DNA from: Zhengitettix transpicula
Lineage: Eukaryota; Arthropoda; Insecta; Orthoptera; Tetrigidae
Direction of reading: 5' to 3'
NCBI GenBank assembly: GCA_037074705.1
Contig: CM073590.1
Span: 216,844,746 to 216,908,745, forward strand
DNA: 64,000 nt
Part shown: piece by piece, positions 25,099-37,540 of the stretch
Layout: each line of letters opens with the position of its first letter
Numbering within the stretch: the first letter of the stretch is position 1
Program-made: the position numbers and the translations under genes
Notes under the pieces: generated by a model
Databases searched by the model: none
Told to the model about the DNA's origin: nothing
Seen by the model: only the letters and a program-made list of their open reading frames with translations

Positions 25099-27259
25099 AT
25101 ATACTTTGCCTGCATAGCTCAGTCCTTCAAATTTTTTATTACGAATCTCCACGCAAATCCACTCATCCAGGTAATTATTGCCAGAAATAACCAAACTGAA
25201 GATAATTTTTTCAACAAATTTAATATCCTAAAGAGACATAATTAAAATCTACAGGCGCGGTTTAACATTTGACAACATTTTTTGGCTCTATGAAGTCTCC
25301 TTGTTTGCGTACATCGAAAACAAGCTATTTGAGACTAAAAAACATCCCTGAGGCTTAACCGTCCTCTCTCGAGTGCAGCTACAAACTGTTGGTGCTCTCT
25401 ACGAAAATTGCCCAAGACGATGCCGAGAATTTTCCGCAGTCGTTCACATAGAGGCGCCGCTGACAATACAATACTGTGACCTCTACATACGGTGATTAAT
25501 TTAAAATAGAAACTTATCATACTGGAGTAAAATCGAGAAAGTCCATTTATTATTTTTGTGCTGTCGCAATTTCCTTGCCATTATTCTGAATATATTTTTT
25601 TCCATACTTCATAGTTACATTTTAATCGTACAATCATCTTTCTTATTCACGTTGTTCCTCCTATAAGCTCGCAGCATTTGTCTTTCAGTTGAAGCTGAGG
25701 CAAGTTAGCTCGAATTAATACAGAAATCCGATTTCAAACATAGAACATTCTGAGTTGATTTTACAGACAATTTCTTTAAGATTTCGCTAAGATAGAGCAT
25801 ACTAATGAATGATGAAACCATATTTGATGTGTAAAATTCACGTAACCAAACAGGTAATATTTAAACTCTATCGATTCTTATTTGTTTTATCATTTACGTC
25901 ATAAACCTCGTAAAGATAAATTAACCGAGAAAGAGATAAATAATGTAATAAATAATTATTAAATATTTTATAAATTGTATCTTAAGCACCTTAGAGTTAT
26001 GAAGAACTAATAATTTTGTTTGTATGATTTACGAAGTTTATAATTTGGAAAAAGTACAGAAATTATTAATGAAGCTTTTGTTAATTAAATAGAGAGATGG
26101 CATATTTTGTATTGAGACCCCTCGCTCAGTTATTAGCGGCTTGTGCACGGGAATATTTTCCGATATTTCCTGGAGTGAGAATAACTTTCGGGTTTGATTC
26201 CAAATACTGCTCTGCTGAATAAAAACAGCAATCCTACTAATGGGTACAGTTCCATCCGCAAAACCACAACTTAGACAACGCCAATGAAGACCATTAGCTT
26301 GCGGTTCGTCCACGGTGGATGTGGTTTTAACCACCAAACTAATTATTTAGCGCGGCGCTGACAAGTATTTAAAACTTTTACCGCATTTACGAGCGAAATT
26401 AAAACGGAAATTATTTGGAAGGAGGTGGGCGTCCCTAATTGTTCCAAAGGTCTCTGTTACAATTATTATTATTAGCTTAAAGGATTTATAATTTCGTAAT
26501 AAATTGAAAAAGCAGCAAGTACTTTTATTTGACATACTGCTTTAAAAGTAAAACGTAGAAGTGTTAATATCAAGTTGAAAAAGTTTGTGAGTTACTAACT
26601 GTTTATTCAAAAAAAATAGCTCTATATAGCACGTGACAGTTTTATAGAATTCTGCGCTATAAATAACACACACTTTGGATAGAAATAAGTGATTTATAAT
26701 GTCATTTGCTACAAAAGGAATTTCATTAGTGTAATTTATACGTTGGGGGTAAGTAATAAATTTTTATATACTCTCGTAAACCGAAATAGCGATTACCTTA
26801 ATATCGAAATTGGTTCTTTATGAATTGAAAAATTGAAAAATAATAACAAATAGTATGAGGTTGTTATGTCAACCTATTCAGGATCTACTACGTTCTTCAT
26901 ATACAATATACTTTTCTGTCCAACTCTACCATTCGCTGCAACTTTGCATTATTGTGTTCAAATTGTTAACCGCCACCATTCCATTTTCTCGGTAGCTCGT
27001 ATCGAATAAACATATTATACAGAAATGAATAACTAGAGACGTCAGGCGTAAGAAGGAAGTTGTTGACAGAATATCGAAAATCCGTTTAGACTAAGCAGGA
27101 ATTAATGCCTGGAGATTTATTTTAAAAACTATGTAAATGAAACCAATTTTATTTACCTCAAAAGAGGTGTGAAACGAAACGTAATTCTTGTTCCTTATCT
27201 TGGAAGTCTGCTTAAAATACTCGGAATGTATATACCTTTTAATTTTCTTAATCTTATAT

Positions 27260-27697
27260 TCTTATAAATAAAATTGACTGTTTGTAAGTATGTTTGTATG
27301 TTCCGCATTCAAAACTAAACGCGTGGACAATTTCGACAAAATTTTGTACATGTGTTCCTTTCGAACCGGAAACAAACACTGTGAGGAAAGACGCGGATAT
27401 CAGCCCCAGGGGCGAAGGTGGACAGTGTAGGAAATATTCAAATATTAAAAGACTACCGATATTTGCCTCGTATAAATATTTTTTGGGGTCAATGTGTCTG
27501 ATAGTGTTTATAAAGATGTTTTTAGTGTTTAATTACAACGCTTTCCAGCATAGAAAGAGGGCAGCACCCTTAGGGGTGGAGGCGGAGGGGCGTTACATAA
27601 AAATAATGCAAAAAAGGGGGATTGGAGTGTAATCCGGGGTTATGGAAGTCACTGAGTTTAATTATGACAGCCAGGGAAACCCCGGGCACTCAGCTAC
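27260..27697 (+). mobile_element. Helitron-like element, second copy of the 20-kb family
   Basis: It begins tcttataaataaaattgactg and shares ttttgtacatgtgttcc, ccggaaacaaacactgtg, ccccaggggcgaagg and taatccggggttatgg with the element at 20002. The 3' end reads gggcactcagctac, where the expected terminal CTAG is mutated to CTAC. It lacks the minisatellite and is only about 440 bp. Confidence 0.55.
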
Positions 27698-28691
27698 TAT
27701 TATATGATTTATAAAATTCACAAATAATTTTTCTTCAGCTTTTTTTAGAGGAAAATAAATGTAATGTAGTTGTACAAGGGTTCAGTTTCCGTGTGGGTAT
27801 CAGTTTTCATTTATAATAATAAGCAGAAAATTTCGTATCATCATACGACGCCTACGAACATAGAATATGGCAACGACTAGTAACGTCTCAGGATTCACCT
27901 CTCCATGGTGACAAGTCTGGGTAACGTAATGATTATTTCGAAATTATACGAGGTCTGAAAATTTGCTATAATTCTATTTCATTTGAATTTCTACTTTTTT
28001 AATTTACAAGTATATAAACTATTTGGATTGTTTAAACCTGAGATGAATTTTGAAATTATTTGTTAACAGTTTTATTTTGTACTTGAATAAAAATTTTATG
28101 ACAGAACAATATCAAATTATTTTTTTAATTTTATTAATTTTAATTGACTAATAAATTAAAAGTGTATATTTTCGTAAATATATACAGAATTATTTAAGCT
28201 GCATCTCTACCTCCAGAATTATTGAATTGTTTTTCGTTTATAAATTGAATTCATTGTTAGTACGGGTACAAAAACTATATAATACAGCATATACATGTTA
28301 CATTATGGTACCGAAAGATTATAGAATAATTATTCTTCCTAACAGACTGAGTCAGTATTATTGAATCTATAATTACTCGAAATATGTGTTTAATTTTGTC
28401 ATAAAAATTAAAAGACCAAATTTCAAATTATGGAGAACGCCGCAATCCGCTAATATTAAATGTGCATATATTCCATGTCTCACGGTTATCTTACGGTTTT
28501 CTATATATAATAATCCTGATAATTGAAAAGGACAGTAACATCAATTTTCATGTCAGTGATCCGATTCTTGAATTTTATCAACTTAAAAGTCGCAATAATA
28601 CGTTGAGAGATATTTTTGCATAATAATTGGATAAGAAAAATTATATCGGAAAGTTTACTCGAAAGAATAATATTATGTTATCGTTACTCAC

Positions 28692-28783
28692 CTCAAACTT
28701 CCCAGATTCTGGATTCAAATCCATGAGGGCATAATCCGCAAGGCGATCACCGTTGCTGTCGATTGTAACGTTCCCTGTAATAC
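28692..28783 (-). CDS. Gyc32E: Receptor guanylate cyclase, exon C (end of ectodomain core)
   Basis: The exon completes the Gly split from exon B and encodes 30 more codons. It reads ITGNVTIDSNGDRLADYALM then DLNPESGKFE. The F-x-G-I-T-G-x-V-x-I-D-x-N-G-D-R signature is a hallmark of ANF-receptor domains and marks the last strands of the membrane-proximal lobe. The acceptor is atttcag|gt and the donor is gag|gtgagt, phase 0. One sequon (NVT) is present. The phase and sense agree exactly with exon B before it and the 17.2-kb exon after it. Confidence 0.95.
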
Positions 28784-31119
28784 CTGAAATGAATAAAATT
28801 ATTTACCACGCGAAATGAAAAGTATTTCTTGGAGAGAGAGGAATAAGGTTGGAAAATATTTGAACATTTTTACAGAATTATTCAGTAATGCATGGTGTCC
28901 ATAAGTTAGAATAAGCTCAGAATAATAAATCAGAAATGTATTAATGAATTTATCACTCAAAAAAAATGATTCACTAAAATAACTATTGTGATTTGTATAA
29001 CAATCTTACTGCTTGTAAAATGAAATTTTCGAAAACTATGATGCTGTTATTGTTCTGTCGTTAACTATTAATGAATATTTTTTTAATTTGCTCATGCTCA
29101 TGCTCATAAATATCGCATATAGAAAAGTACTAACTCTTTCCACATATGTGCCCCATATATTAGGCATATATTCATCGTTTTAGCCACCTCAATTCCATTA
29201 CTTACACTATTTCCACCCTTAAAGTTATCTTTATTTTGTTATTTTTCCGCTAATTCACTAAAAGTGAATTTTCAAGAATGGATGAATTTATGAGAGGGTT
29301 ATTATGTACAGAATTACGTATTTCTTCTTTTTTTATCAACAGAAAATTATTAGGATCGTGTGGTACTTTCCAGACCGTTGACTTCTTTCCACGCTTCGTC
29401 ACTCTCCATTTGCTGAAGTCATAACCGCACACTCGATATACTTCAAGTCCGAAACATACGATCACTGATACTCTATAAAAGTCTATAAGGTTTACTACAC
29501 TATTCGCTTATATATTTTTATCATCACAACATACCGTGCGAAATTAGTGCTCATCATAATCTATTTTCAAAAGTAAATAAATCAGCGCATGGAATATATA
29601 TTTAAGTGATAACTTTTACCAATCCTTATTAAATTTCATCGAGCCATTTTTCATTCTGATATGTTTTGAAAATATAACCTTTTTTTAATAATAGCATCAG
29701 TATGCCTGAAATAAAAACTAGTCTTCAAAAACTGACTATTAATTTTCGTCTAACAAATCTTAAATTATATACTTATCAATTACCGAATATTGTCTTCTAG
29801 ATTTTTCTGGTCTGCGTATACTTTGCTCACGCACCGTTATCTGCTTATGTAACGTAATAATTTCGTATAACTCTGCTGAATGAATGACATTAATTCAATT
29901 ATATTTCATTTGTGAATATTTGTTACTCTGAAATATATCGTTTAAAATAAGCCGTATCTCTGTTAACTGAGAACTTACTTCTGTTGATTATCTTATCATG
30001 AATGAGAAACGTTAACTCTATTCGCATTTCTGAGTCCGCCTGTAGAGAAACATTCTTGCGTCCGTCAATTTTTGTTCTGTGTTAAGGTCCCACAAAGGAT
30101 TTGAAAATGAATTGCAGAGTAAAAGCAGATATGGTACAAGGGCTCATAATAAAATAATGTAATTTTATTCGGCAGTGATCATTCCTCTGTGGAATTTAAG
30201 TCCTGAGTTTGCGGAGAGCCTTGCGTTTCATGTATTATTCAATTAAATCTGAATGAGAGGTTCCCTCAGTCTACAATATCATGGTCGCAAATGATGTTAT
30301 TTTTAGCTCCACCTGAAGGAACGTATTTTTTATGCAGAACTTTTATTGTTCTGTCGTTAGCAATTATAACTGCTCCGTAGGTCTGTTGACTGGAGGTCTC
30401 GCCGTTTCGTGATGTGGAACGAGAAATTGGAATTAGGCTTTGAGTTGAGTGGTACCACTGTTCTTGATGAAATTTAACAAGTTATGTGGACCATTGCGAA
30501 CAAACGGAAGTTAGCCTTAATTTTATCTTAATTATTACTGAACTGCAGCACTGCAGTAATAAAAAGTTACAATTAGCCGTGTAACTTGCAAAATGAATTT
30601 TTTTTATACAAAGGTAAATTAAATACGAGTTTATTACTTTCCCGCGAACTGTATTATGTCAATGACAGACTCAGGAGTACTCAGAATGAGAAGACACTCT
30701 CCTTAAATATTAAACGTATATTGAGACTAGCATTAAAATTTCATGTTGATATTGAAATTAATTAATCTAGAATCCGAACAAATTCAATTAATTAGTCATT
30801 GCTCTAATATCTGCATTTACTACACGAGTTAATAATCAAAACGACAAATTTATTAATCTAAATCACGACGCAAATTACAGATAACTGTTTTATGCGTCTC
30901 CTAATATCTGTTAAATAATAAAACATTTAAATCAGATTGACCTGTTACAACAGATATTATCATGTATGCAATTTGTTATGTACTGTCCGTAATTCGTACA
31001 GAAATAAAATATACAGGTAAATCAATATATAGGTAATAAATATTTTTTTAATGAGGCAGTGACTGCAAGAATCCGTATTTTTCCTATAGCTATTTGGTGT
31101 AACTTTTCATATAATATTT

Positions 31120-31515
31120 AGGGAGCTGTATGTTCCGGGGTCACAGACCTTGGGCATACGGTAAGAGTTGTCCGCTATTCCCATTGGAATAGTCGGCCAG
31201 CTGTCTCCTAAACTGGTCGAGGAACGGAGAAGTGAATGCTGCGTCCCCACAGCAAACTCCTCTCCCGCTATCGGAAGGGCGTGTGACAAGTACCCAATGC
31301 CCGACCTACCTGATGCAGGTTTTTGTAGGGTTTTCCCTGCATTTCTTTAGGTGAATGCCGGGTAGGTTCCTTAAAATATAGCTCGGGGGCCCTAGTTAAC
31401 CCTCGGCTACCTTCCTCTACCCTTCCGCATCCCCCCTTTTAAATCCCTTCCTATGCTATGAAATGGGAGTTGCCCAACGTGAATTACCCTCAAGTAGCCT
31501 TTTGCCCTAAAAAAA
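31120..31515 (+). repeat. A-tailed retroposon family, copy 7
   Basis: Starts at gggagctgtatgttccggg, without the gccgaggcacc motif, and ends gccttttgccct plus an A7 tail. It is close in sequence to copy 1 (same gcaaactcctctcccgctat variant). A 60-codon plus frame (31168-31350) repeats the first half of the frame in copy 1. Confidence 0.87.
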
Positions 31516-31643
31516 CTATTTTTATCCTGATTGGTAAATTACGTATATAGGTAAAACAAATCATATTTCTATAGTGTCTCAAAATAATGTTCAAATTTGT
31601 TTGGAACTGACATAATCGTAAGTGTACTTCGGTATTTTGGTAA

Positions 31644-32223
31644 TCTATATAATAAAAAAGGATGTATATTTGTATGTATGTATGTATGTATTTACGTTGT
31701 TCTTTATACAAATTTTATCGCGTGGACAGAATGCAACAAAAATTGGTATACGTATTCTGCCAAAATCGAGAACCGGTACTGTGGGGGTGACAAACCCATA
31801 GCATATATGTGGAAAGAATTATAATTAAAAACCATTATCATTAAATGTTAAATTACTGCGCGCCAAGAGACAATGACGTCACGCGAGAGAAAGACGTTAC
31901 TACGCAACGAACAAAGGAAATTCTCCTTAATCAGGAATGAAATAAAGCAGAAATATTTTCTTTAAATAAAAAATATAATTTTATACAGCAATACTCCATC
32001 GAATGATAATAAAGAAGAATACGAATTACTTTACCATCCTTGCGGAAAATGTAAGTTAATTTTCGCGCTATATTAGTTGTGAGTCTAGCTAACAATTTCA
32101 TCAATATAATATTTCGTAATGTATGAAGACTGAAATACTCAGGGAATATATTTAAGTATTCCATTAAATACTTTTTCGAGTTTATATAAATAAGCACACG
32201 AGCAACGCCGGGCACCCAGCTAG
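31644..32223 (+). mobile_element. Helitron-like non-autonomous element
   Basis: It begins a|tctatataataaaaaagga, followed by a tgtatgtatgtatg run, and ends gagcaacgccgggcacccagctag|t. The host A and T flank it, as expected for Helitron insertion. A TGACGTCA site lies within (about 31874). The same layout is found in reverse at 44100-44695. No coding capacity. The family assignment is from ends only. Confidence 0.6.
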
Positions 32224-33512
32224 TTAGAAATATAAAACTATATTGAAAACTGACTCCCGTTAAAAATTATTTTAACGAGTAAAAGAATAATTTTAACTAA
32301 TATCATTTAAGAACTCGAGTCCTTCATAGAAAGTGTGATACATTTCAATTCAAATAAATAAATGATAATTTTTATAAACTAATTAAATTTGTATTTTTTA
32401 ATTATTACAAATGTATTTTAGTGTCCAAAACTTCTGCAATATTAAAATTATTTTTGGAGCAGGATTAAATTTTTTTGTCTTAAAATATTCGATGTACGTA
32501 AGAGAATATATTCGCGTCCAAATGGATGGTTTCCTTCCCGTATTTTCTTCTTATCTTTCCGGTGGCTCTAAAACTGGATATATGTGAGCCCTCGAAGTGT
32601 GTGCGTGAGCGTAGTCTCTGAGAAGTTCCTTTGACATGAGCCCTGTGCACTTCCACAAGCTTAACGTCTGCGGAGCAGGGTTATGGTTTCATGCTTTGCT
32701 GAACTTAATAAACAAGAGACAGTTCAAAGTGGTTGGCGGACTCTGATTACGTTACTTTAAAAGTTAAGAAAATAACGGCATTAAGCGAATGATTCAAACT
32801 AAATCTATTTTTCCTGTTGATATTCAGCAAAAAATATATATTCGTACAGTACTTTTGTCACGATATTAATCACTGACGCAGAAAATTGACAAATGTTTAC
32901 GAACCGTGGGTATAGATTCGACAAAATCAATAATATATTGAAAAAGAATGAAGAAGAGATTGAAATACCGGCACCGGATATCGAAGACATAGACAGTATG
33001 TTATATTGGAAAATAGTTGTCACGAAAAAAATAATTACAAAAATTTTATAGTAAACGCGCAAACCGGAAGTAAAATGACTCTCTTATGAATCGTGTATTA
33101 GTTATTGTTCATTACGAAACAGTTTATTATATAGATATTGAAGAATAAAATTTAATTTGTTTTCTTAAACGTAATTATCTATTATACTAGTTTATAGTTT
33201 TTAGTTGTTTTCGTTAACTTTATAACGCACAGATTTGTATTTTATGTCTTATGCACGTAAACATAATTCAATACCCTTGGAAGTAAATAAATTTGTTTTA
33301 CAATTAATTTAATGTTTCAAGAATTGGGAACGAATCTTAGAATAAAGTGATGCTATTTCAATGATTAAAATATTTTGGCCTAAGTGGCGGTTCGTTTTTG
33401 TTCATTACAGACATCAAATCGTATTCATTTCCACTCATACTTTTACTATTAAAACCGCCTGAAAATTCTCCTGAATCCAAGAACAGGTGAAATACTTTAA
33501 ACCGAACTCTGG

Positions 33513-33709
33513 TCGAAAGGCGGGGATGGATCATTTGTTAGAGCGACCGCGAAATAAGCGATGGTACTGGGTTCGATTCCCGACCCTGTCGAGATTTTTC
33601 TATTCTATTCTCCTCAATTTTAACAAAGAGCGGTTTCATTTAGCTGGTACTACGAATTTTCCGAGTCTCAGCTCCAGCTATAATTGCAGTCACTGCATCG
33701 TGGTGAAAA
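33513..33709 (+). repeat. tRNA-derived SINE (copy S5, different family)
   Basis: The sequence resembles a tRNA body: ttagagcgaccgcgaaa near the A-box side and a perfect B box ggttcgattcc at 33570-33580. The acceptor stem does not pair properly, so it is a SINE head and not a tRNA gene. It abuts the RT fragment that begins at 33710. Confidence 0.65.
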
Positions 33710-34135
33710 CCCCACGGTAGTGTCCTTGGACCTATCTTGTACTTAATATATACTTGCGATCTTCCTACAACCACAAGTACAATTACAGGAACATTCGCTC
33801 ATCATACAGTTATTATGACCATATATGAAGATCCCATAACAGCAAGAAAACGATTACAAGACCACCTTCATCTACTTCAGTAATGGAAAGATAAATGGAA
33901 AATCAAAATTGTGACAGGCAACATTTACTCTACGGAAAAAAATACCGTCCTGTAAACATGAACAACAAACAACTCCCGGTATCAATACATTTAAAATATC
34001 TTGGAATGTATCTAGACTGAAAACAAACTTATTTATTACAAATAGAAAAGAAAAAGGATCCAATGAGCACACGCCTTCATGGGCTATTCTGGATTCTACA
34101 AAATAAAATAATTATATTGTAATGCCAATTAATTA
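33710..34135 (+). pseudogene. Jockey-like non-LTR reverse transcriptase fragment
   Basis: The frame opens PHGSVLGPILYLIYTCDLP, the conserved Q/H-G-S-V-L-G-P-x-L motif of non-LTR reverse transcriptases. It continues ITGTFAHHTVIM, where the catalytic F/Y-A-D-D is mutated to FAHH, then ARKRLQDHLHLLQ, a stop, WKDKWKIKI, and after a frameshift NNKQLPVSIHLKYLGMYLD. These are the palm and thumb segments in correct order. The loss of both catalytic Asp residues, internal stops and frameshift show it is dead. Confidence 0.85.
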
Positions 34136-34199
34136 AGACATTAATTGTGAAATTGATAATCTAAATTGTTAGAGAAACATTCTTGACGGCGGTACCGAA

Positions 34200-35030
34200 C
34201 ACATAACAGAGCAACAATGAAGGAGAGTATTGTTTTCTTTGTTGGAAGAAGGAATGCGCGCTCAAAAATTACGAGACGAGAGCAGTTGGAAATCAGAGGC
34301 GAGAGCATTGAGTTAGGGCAGTCAAGTACAGCTCGTACTAAAAGTAGACGAGATATTATTTTAACAAAAAGTTCATTCTGCATTTTGGCTCCTCAGCGAT
34401 CGAGTGGTCGTAAAAGATCTTTGCAAAATTGGAGATAAAACACGTACTGAGAGACGAGGACTAAAGCGAAAGGCGAGAGCGAGAATCGAAGGCAGAACTA
34501 CAAAACCTGCTAAGCTGGGCAGCCGTGAGAAGGAGGCAACCGAGGGAGCGAGAGACGAAGAAGAGGTTCCTGGTTCCTGATTTAAAACTAAAATATTAAT
34601 TAGAATCGGTGAGTTAAGTAGAAGCTGTGCAAAAACACCGTTACAGTGCTTCGTAAGTCAGAAGTATCCTGGGCAGCCGTAAGTAACAATAGAAAACAAT
34701 AAATTATGTAAACCGAATTAAAAGGTAGATGGCAGATATCGTTCTTTTCTTTTGATAAAAAAAATTGTAAATTAAAATCCATCTTTTAGTATAAGTTCGT
34801 CGACAATTAAATTTAGTCTTTGTTAATTGACGAGTAAATATTTTCTTTTTTAAAAAATAATTTTGTCTTTAATTATTTTAAATGATATAGCCTTTATCAA
34901 ACCCAGTTATAACCCTGAGATATTAATTAATTGTAAATTGTTCAAGTATTGATAATAAATCAATTCTTTCATTCATTTGTTAAGCCACATTTTTTGTATA
35001 TTACAAAATAGCTTCCACAACGTGTGGCAC
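34200..35030. repeat. Purine-rich block and possible LTR remnant
   Basis: 34200-34560 is strikingly purine-rich on plus (gcgagagcgagaatcgaagg and similar) and GC-richer than its flanks. A motif ctgggcagccgt(g/a)ag occurs twice (34516 and about 34671). About 400 bp on there is an aataaa signal, then gttaagccacattttttg and an end resembling an LTR border (agcttccaca). This layout is LTR-like, but I see no partner LTR or gag/pol. Confidence 0.3.
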
Positions 35031-35924
35031 TAATAAATCAAAATAAATTAAATTAAATGTTTTTAAATTTATTATTACAATATATAAAGCCTTCTTAAAA
35101 CCGATTTAGACATTCGGAATTGAATTATGGTGGTGTGGCAGAAAATATAATACGGAAAGGATACAAAAATCGCGATCCAGAATCCTCTGACCCGTGGTTG
35201 GTGTTATTTGGTAGGTGTGTAATTTAATATTACATCATGATCTAAGCATACTATTCATCAAGGATATAATTGAAGGGAGAGCAATGAAACACTACGATGG
35301 ACTAGAAATACATACGGATCTACTCATACACCCATTACTGGGTCATAAATTCACCAGAAGACGCAATAAGTGTTAGCCAATTGACCTGGAAATGTGGTAA
35401 CCGGGGACCGATCATTAGAGAGGACCCTATCAGAACATAAATTAATTCAATTAAGTACATTAATTGTAAGTCAACCAAAATATCTCATATAATATGTTTC
35501 TGATTGATATTTAATTAAATTAATTTAAAAAGTGGTGGAAAACCTTAAAATTTTGCATTGTAAGTTGAAATTCTCGTCCTGTTCAGTGAAGAAAAGAAGT
35601 ACAGTAAATTAAATTATAAAATATATCCGAGATCGTTGTTTCTCTTTTTCTCTAGAATTCGTCAAACCCCATTAATATTGATTCAATTGTATGATAATTG
35701 AATGTAGATGGTACAAGTATTTAGATATGAATCGTAGAAAACAATTATATATTTCATGAGTCAGTAGAGAACAGAATGGCACCAACCGCCGAATAAGTTG
35801 ATAGTGTTGAACAAATGGTGCATGAATGCGCAGTCCAAAATATTAAATTCATAAACGTAAGGAGATAGGAGACGACCGCATTGTGTTGGTCATGATGTAA
35901 TTAATTAGTGATATTAGTGCAAAC

Positions 35925-36256
35925 CTTTGAATGTTCTGTTCCACATGCGTGACGTGATCTCCTGTCCGTCCATCTGGGTGCCGTTGTTGTGTAGAGTCTC
36001 ATTGAGCGCGATGGCGTAGAGCAGAACGGCGTCGTAGAAGGCGGTGATGAAGGTGGACACGTTGTTGGCGTCGAATGTGTCGTTGTACTGGTCGCACGCC
36101 AGTTCCTTGACCTGCTCGGAGAAGTGGCGGTAGTCGTCGGTGTTTGGCGTGGCTGCCGTGACCGTGAGCAGCGCCTCGTAAGCGTGCCTCGCCCTCAGGT
36201 TCCTCTCCTCACTGTCGTTGGGATCTCGCCACGGCTCCTCACGATTACCTCCCGCA
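35925..36256 (-). CDS. Gyc32E: Receptor guanylate cyclase, exon B (ligand-binding domain)
   Basis: This is the largest exon (332 nt, 110 full codons). It encodes the second half of the ANF-receptor domain: a charged loop (NREEPWRDPNDSEERN), a helical stretch (RARHAYEALLTVTAATPN), then ELACDQYNDTFDANNVSTF and ITAFYDAVLLYAIALNETL, and ends WNRTFK. The FYDAVLLYA helix and the closing W-x-R-T-F-x-G are characteristic of receptor guanylate cyclases, where this domain binds peptide ligand outside the cell and controls cGMP synthesis inside. Several N-glycosylation sequons are visible (NDS, NDT, NVS, NET, NGT, NRT). The acceptor is gttgttgcag and the donor is aaag|gtttgc, phase 1. The exon is GC-rich (well above 50%) against about one-third GC in the flanks, which makes it stand out. 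Confidence 0.96.
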
Positions 36257-37082
36257 CTGCAACAACCAAAACTACACGGTCAGGAAGCGAGGAACTCATA
36301 TTTAGAAAAAAAAGGGTGACGGAAAAACCGCGATAACAATTTCTCAATGCTTCACTGATGTGTATACATATTAAAAATATTCTTATTAAGACGTGTGATT
36401 GTTATACACTCCGTTATACACTAAAGTAAAATGGTAACATTCCTTGTCTCCTTAGAAAGTTAAATAGTTAGTTAATCTCTATTTGCAGATATCTTTCCAC
36501 TGTTCTTCTTTTTCAGGCCAGTACAATATTAATTCTTTCTTTAACTTTTTCAAAATCAACCTTTAATTAAAATAATTCTATAACCTGTATTTATAGTTGA
36601 AATAATATCCCTAAACTTAGCTTTACTTTAAAATAAATATATATTAATTTACTCTAATTTATTTTATTGTTTATTTAATTTAATTTGTAATTAAATTGTA
36701 ATTTCATGCATCTACCACCGGGCAAACTTCACATTTGTAGGTTAAATAAATACATACATAATTTCCATCATCTTTGAATTCTACCTGGAAGATAAATGAG
36801 TGTACAACTACTAACAACATCCTAGTAGGGATTGGGAAAATCGAATATGGTAAATTATTACAAATGTGTTAAAATACGAAAAAAATGAAGCATGGAAACT
36901 AGAGATGAATCCTTATTTTTTTTATGAACAGAGAGTTTACCATATTTCTGTTGCATTGAGTAATTTAAAACGTTTTTAAGAGTAATAAAAACGATATTTA
37001 CATCACGATGTTTTTTTCCCTTGGCCTATTCGCATAACTTGTGAATTTATTCCAAATGCCTTCAAATGAACTATTTTTGAGA

Positions 37083-37540
37083 AAGAAAGCCTGTGAGAAT
37101 TGTTCTCTCGCAGGTGAACCATCCCGGAGTGCCATCTTCTCTCTCTGCTTTTGAACTAAGGTTCCCACAAGCCGAGGCACCTGTAGGTTTTAAGAGGTTC
37201 ATGCTTCAGGGTCGTAGATATTAGGCATACGGTAAGAATTGTCACCTATTCCCATTGGAACAGTCGGCCAACTGCCTCCTGAACTCGTCGTGGCAAACTT
37301 CCCCTCCCGCCATCGGAAGGGCGTGGGACAAGTTCCAAGTGCAAATGCAGGTTTTTCTAGGATTTTCCCTGCATCACTTTTAGGCTACAATTTAGGCTAT
37401 AATCCTTAAAAATACAGCCCGGGAGCCCTAGTTAACACTCGTCTACGTTCCTCTACCTTTCCGCATCACCCATTTCAAATCCCTTCCTATGCTATTAAAT
37501 TGCCACCACGTGGATTACTCTCATGTAATCTGTAAAAAAT
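37083..37540 (+). repeat. A-tailed retroposon family, copy 8
   Basis: It shares the extended 5' end with copy 4 (agaaagcctg, gttctctcgcaggtgaacc) and runs to catgtaatctgt plus an A6 tail. Internal deletions remove the gaagggaatgctgcgtccc and cgacctacc segments. Confidence 0.85.

Larger units (their letters stand above)
17351..28691 (-). other. Intron C/D (about 11.3 kb)
   Basis: The intron runs from gtgagt to tctgcag. It contains a microsatellite (17457), a Helitron-like element with minisatellite (20002), a SINE and retroposon pair (23311-23930), a TIR element (24462) and a Helitron-like relative (27260). The stretches 17521-20001, 21619-23310, 25099-27259 and 27698-28691 hold nothing I can identify. 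Short open frames there (for example minus 25335-25520 and 26038-26337) match no family I know. Confidence 0.85.
28784..35924 (-). other. Intron B/C (about 7.1 kb)
   Basis: The intron runs from gtttgc to atttcag. It contains a retroposon copy (31120), a Helitron-like element (31644), a SINE plus jockey-like RT fragment (33513-34135) and an LTR-like block (34200-35030). The stretches 28784-31119 and 32224-33512 show only AT-rich sequence to me. Confidence 0.85.

Noticed and set aside
33513..33590. Possible tRNA gene with a perfect B box
   Set aside because: The acceptor stem does not pair, and the sequence runs on into a SINE-type body; treated as a SINE.
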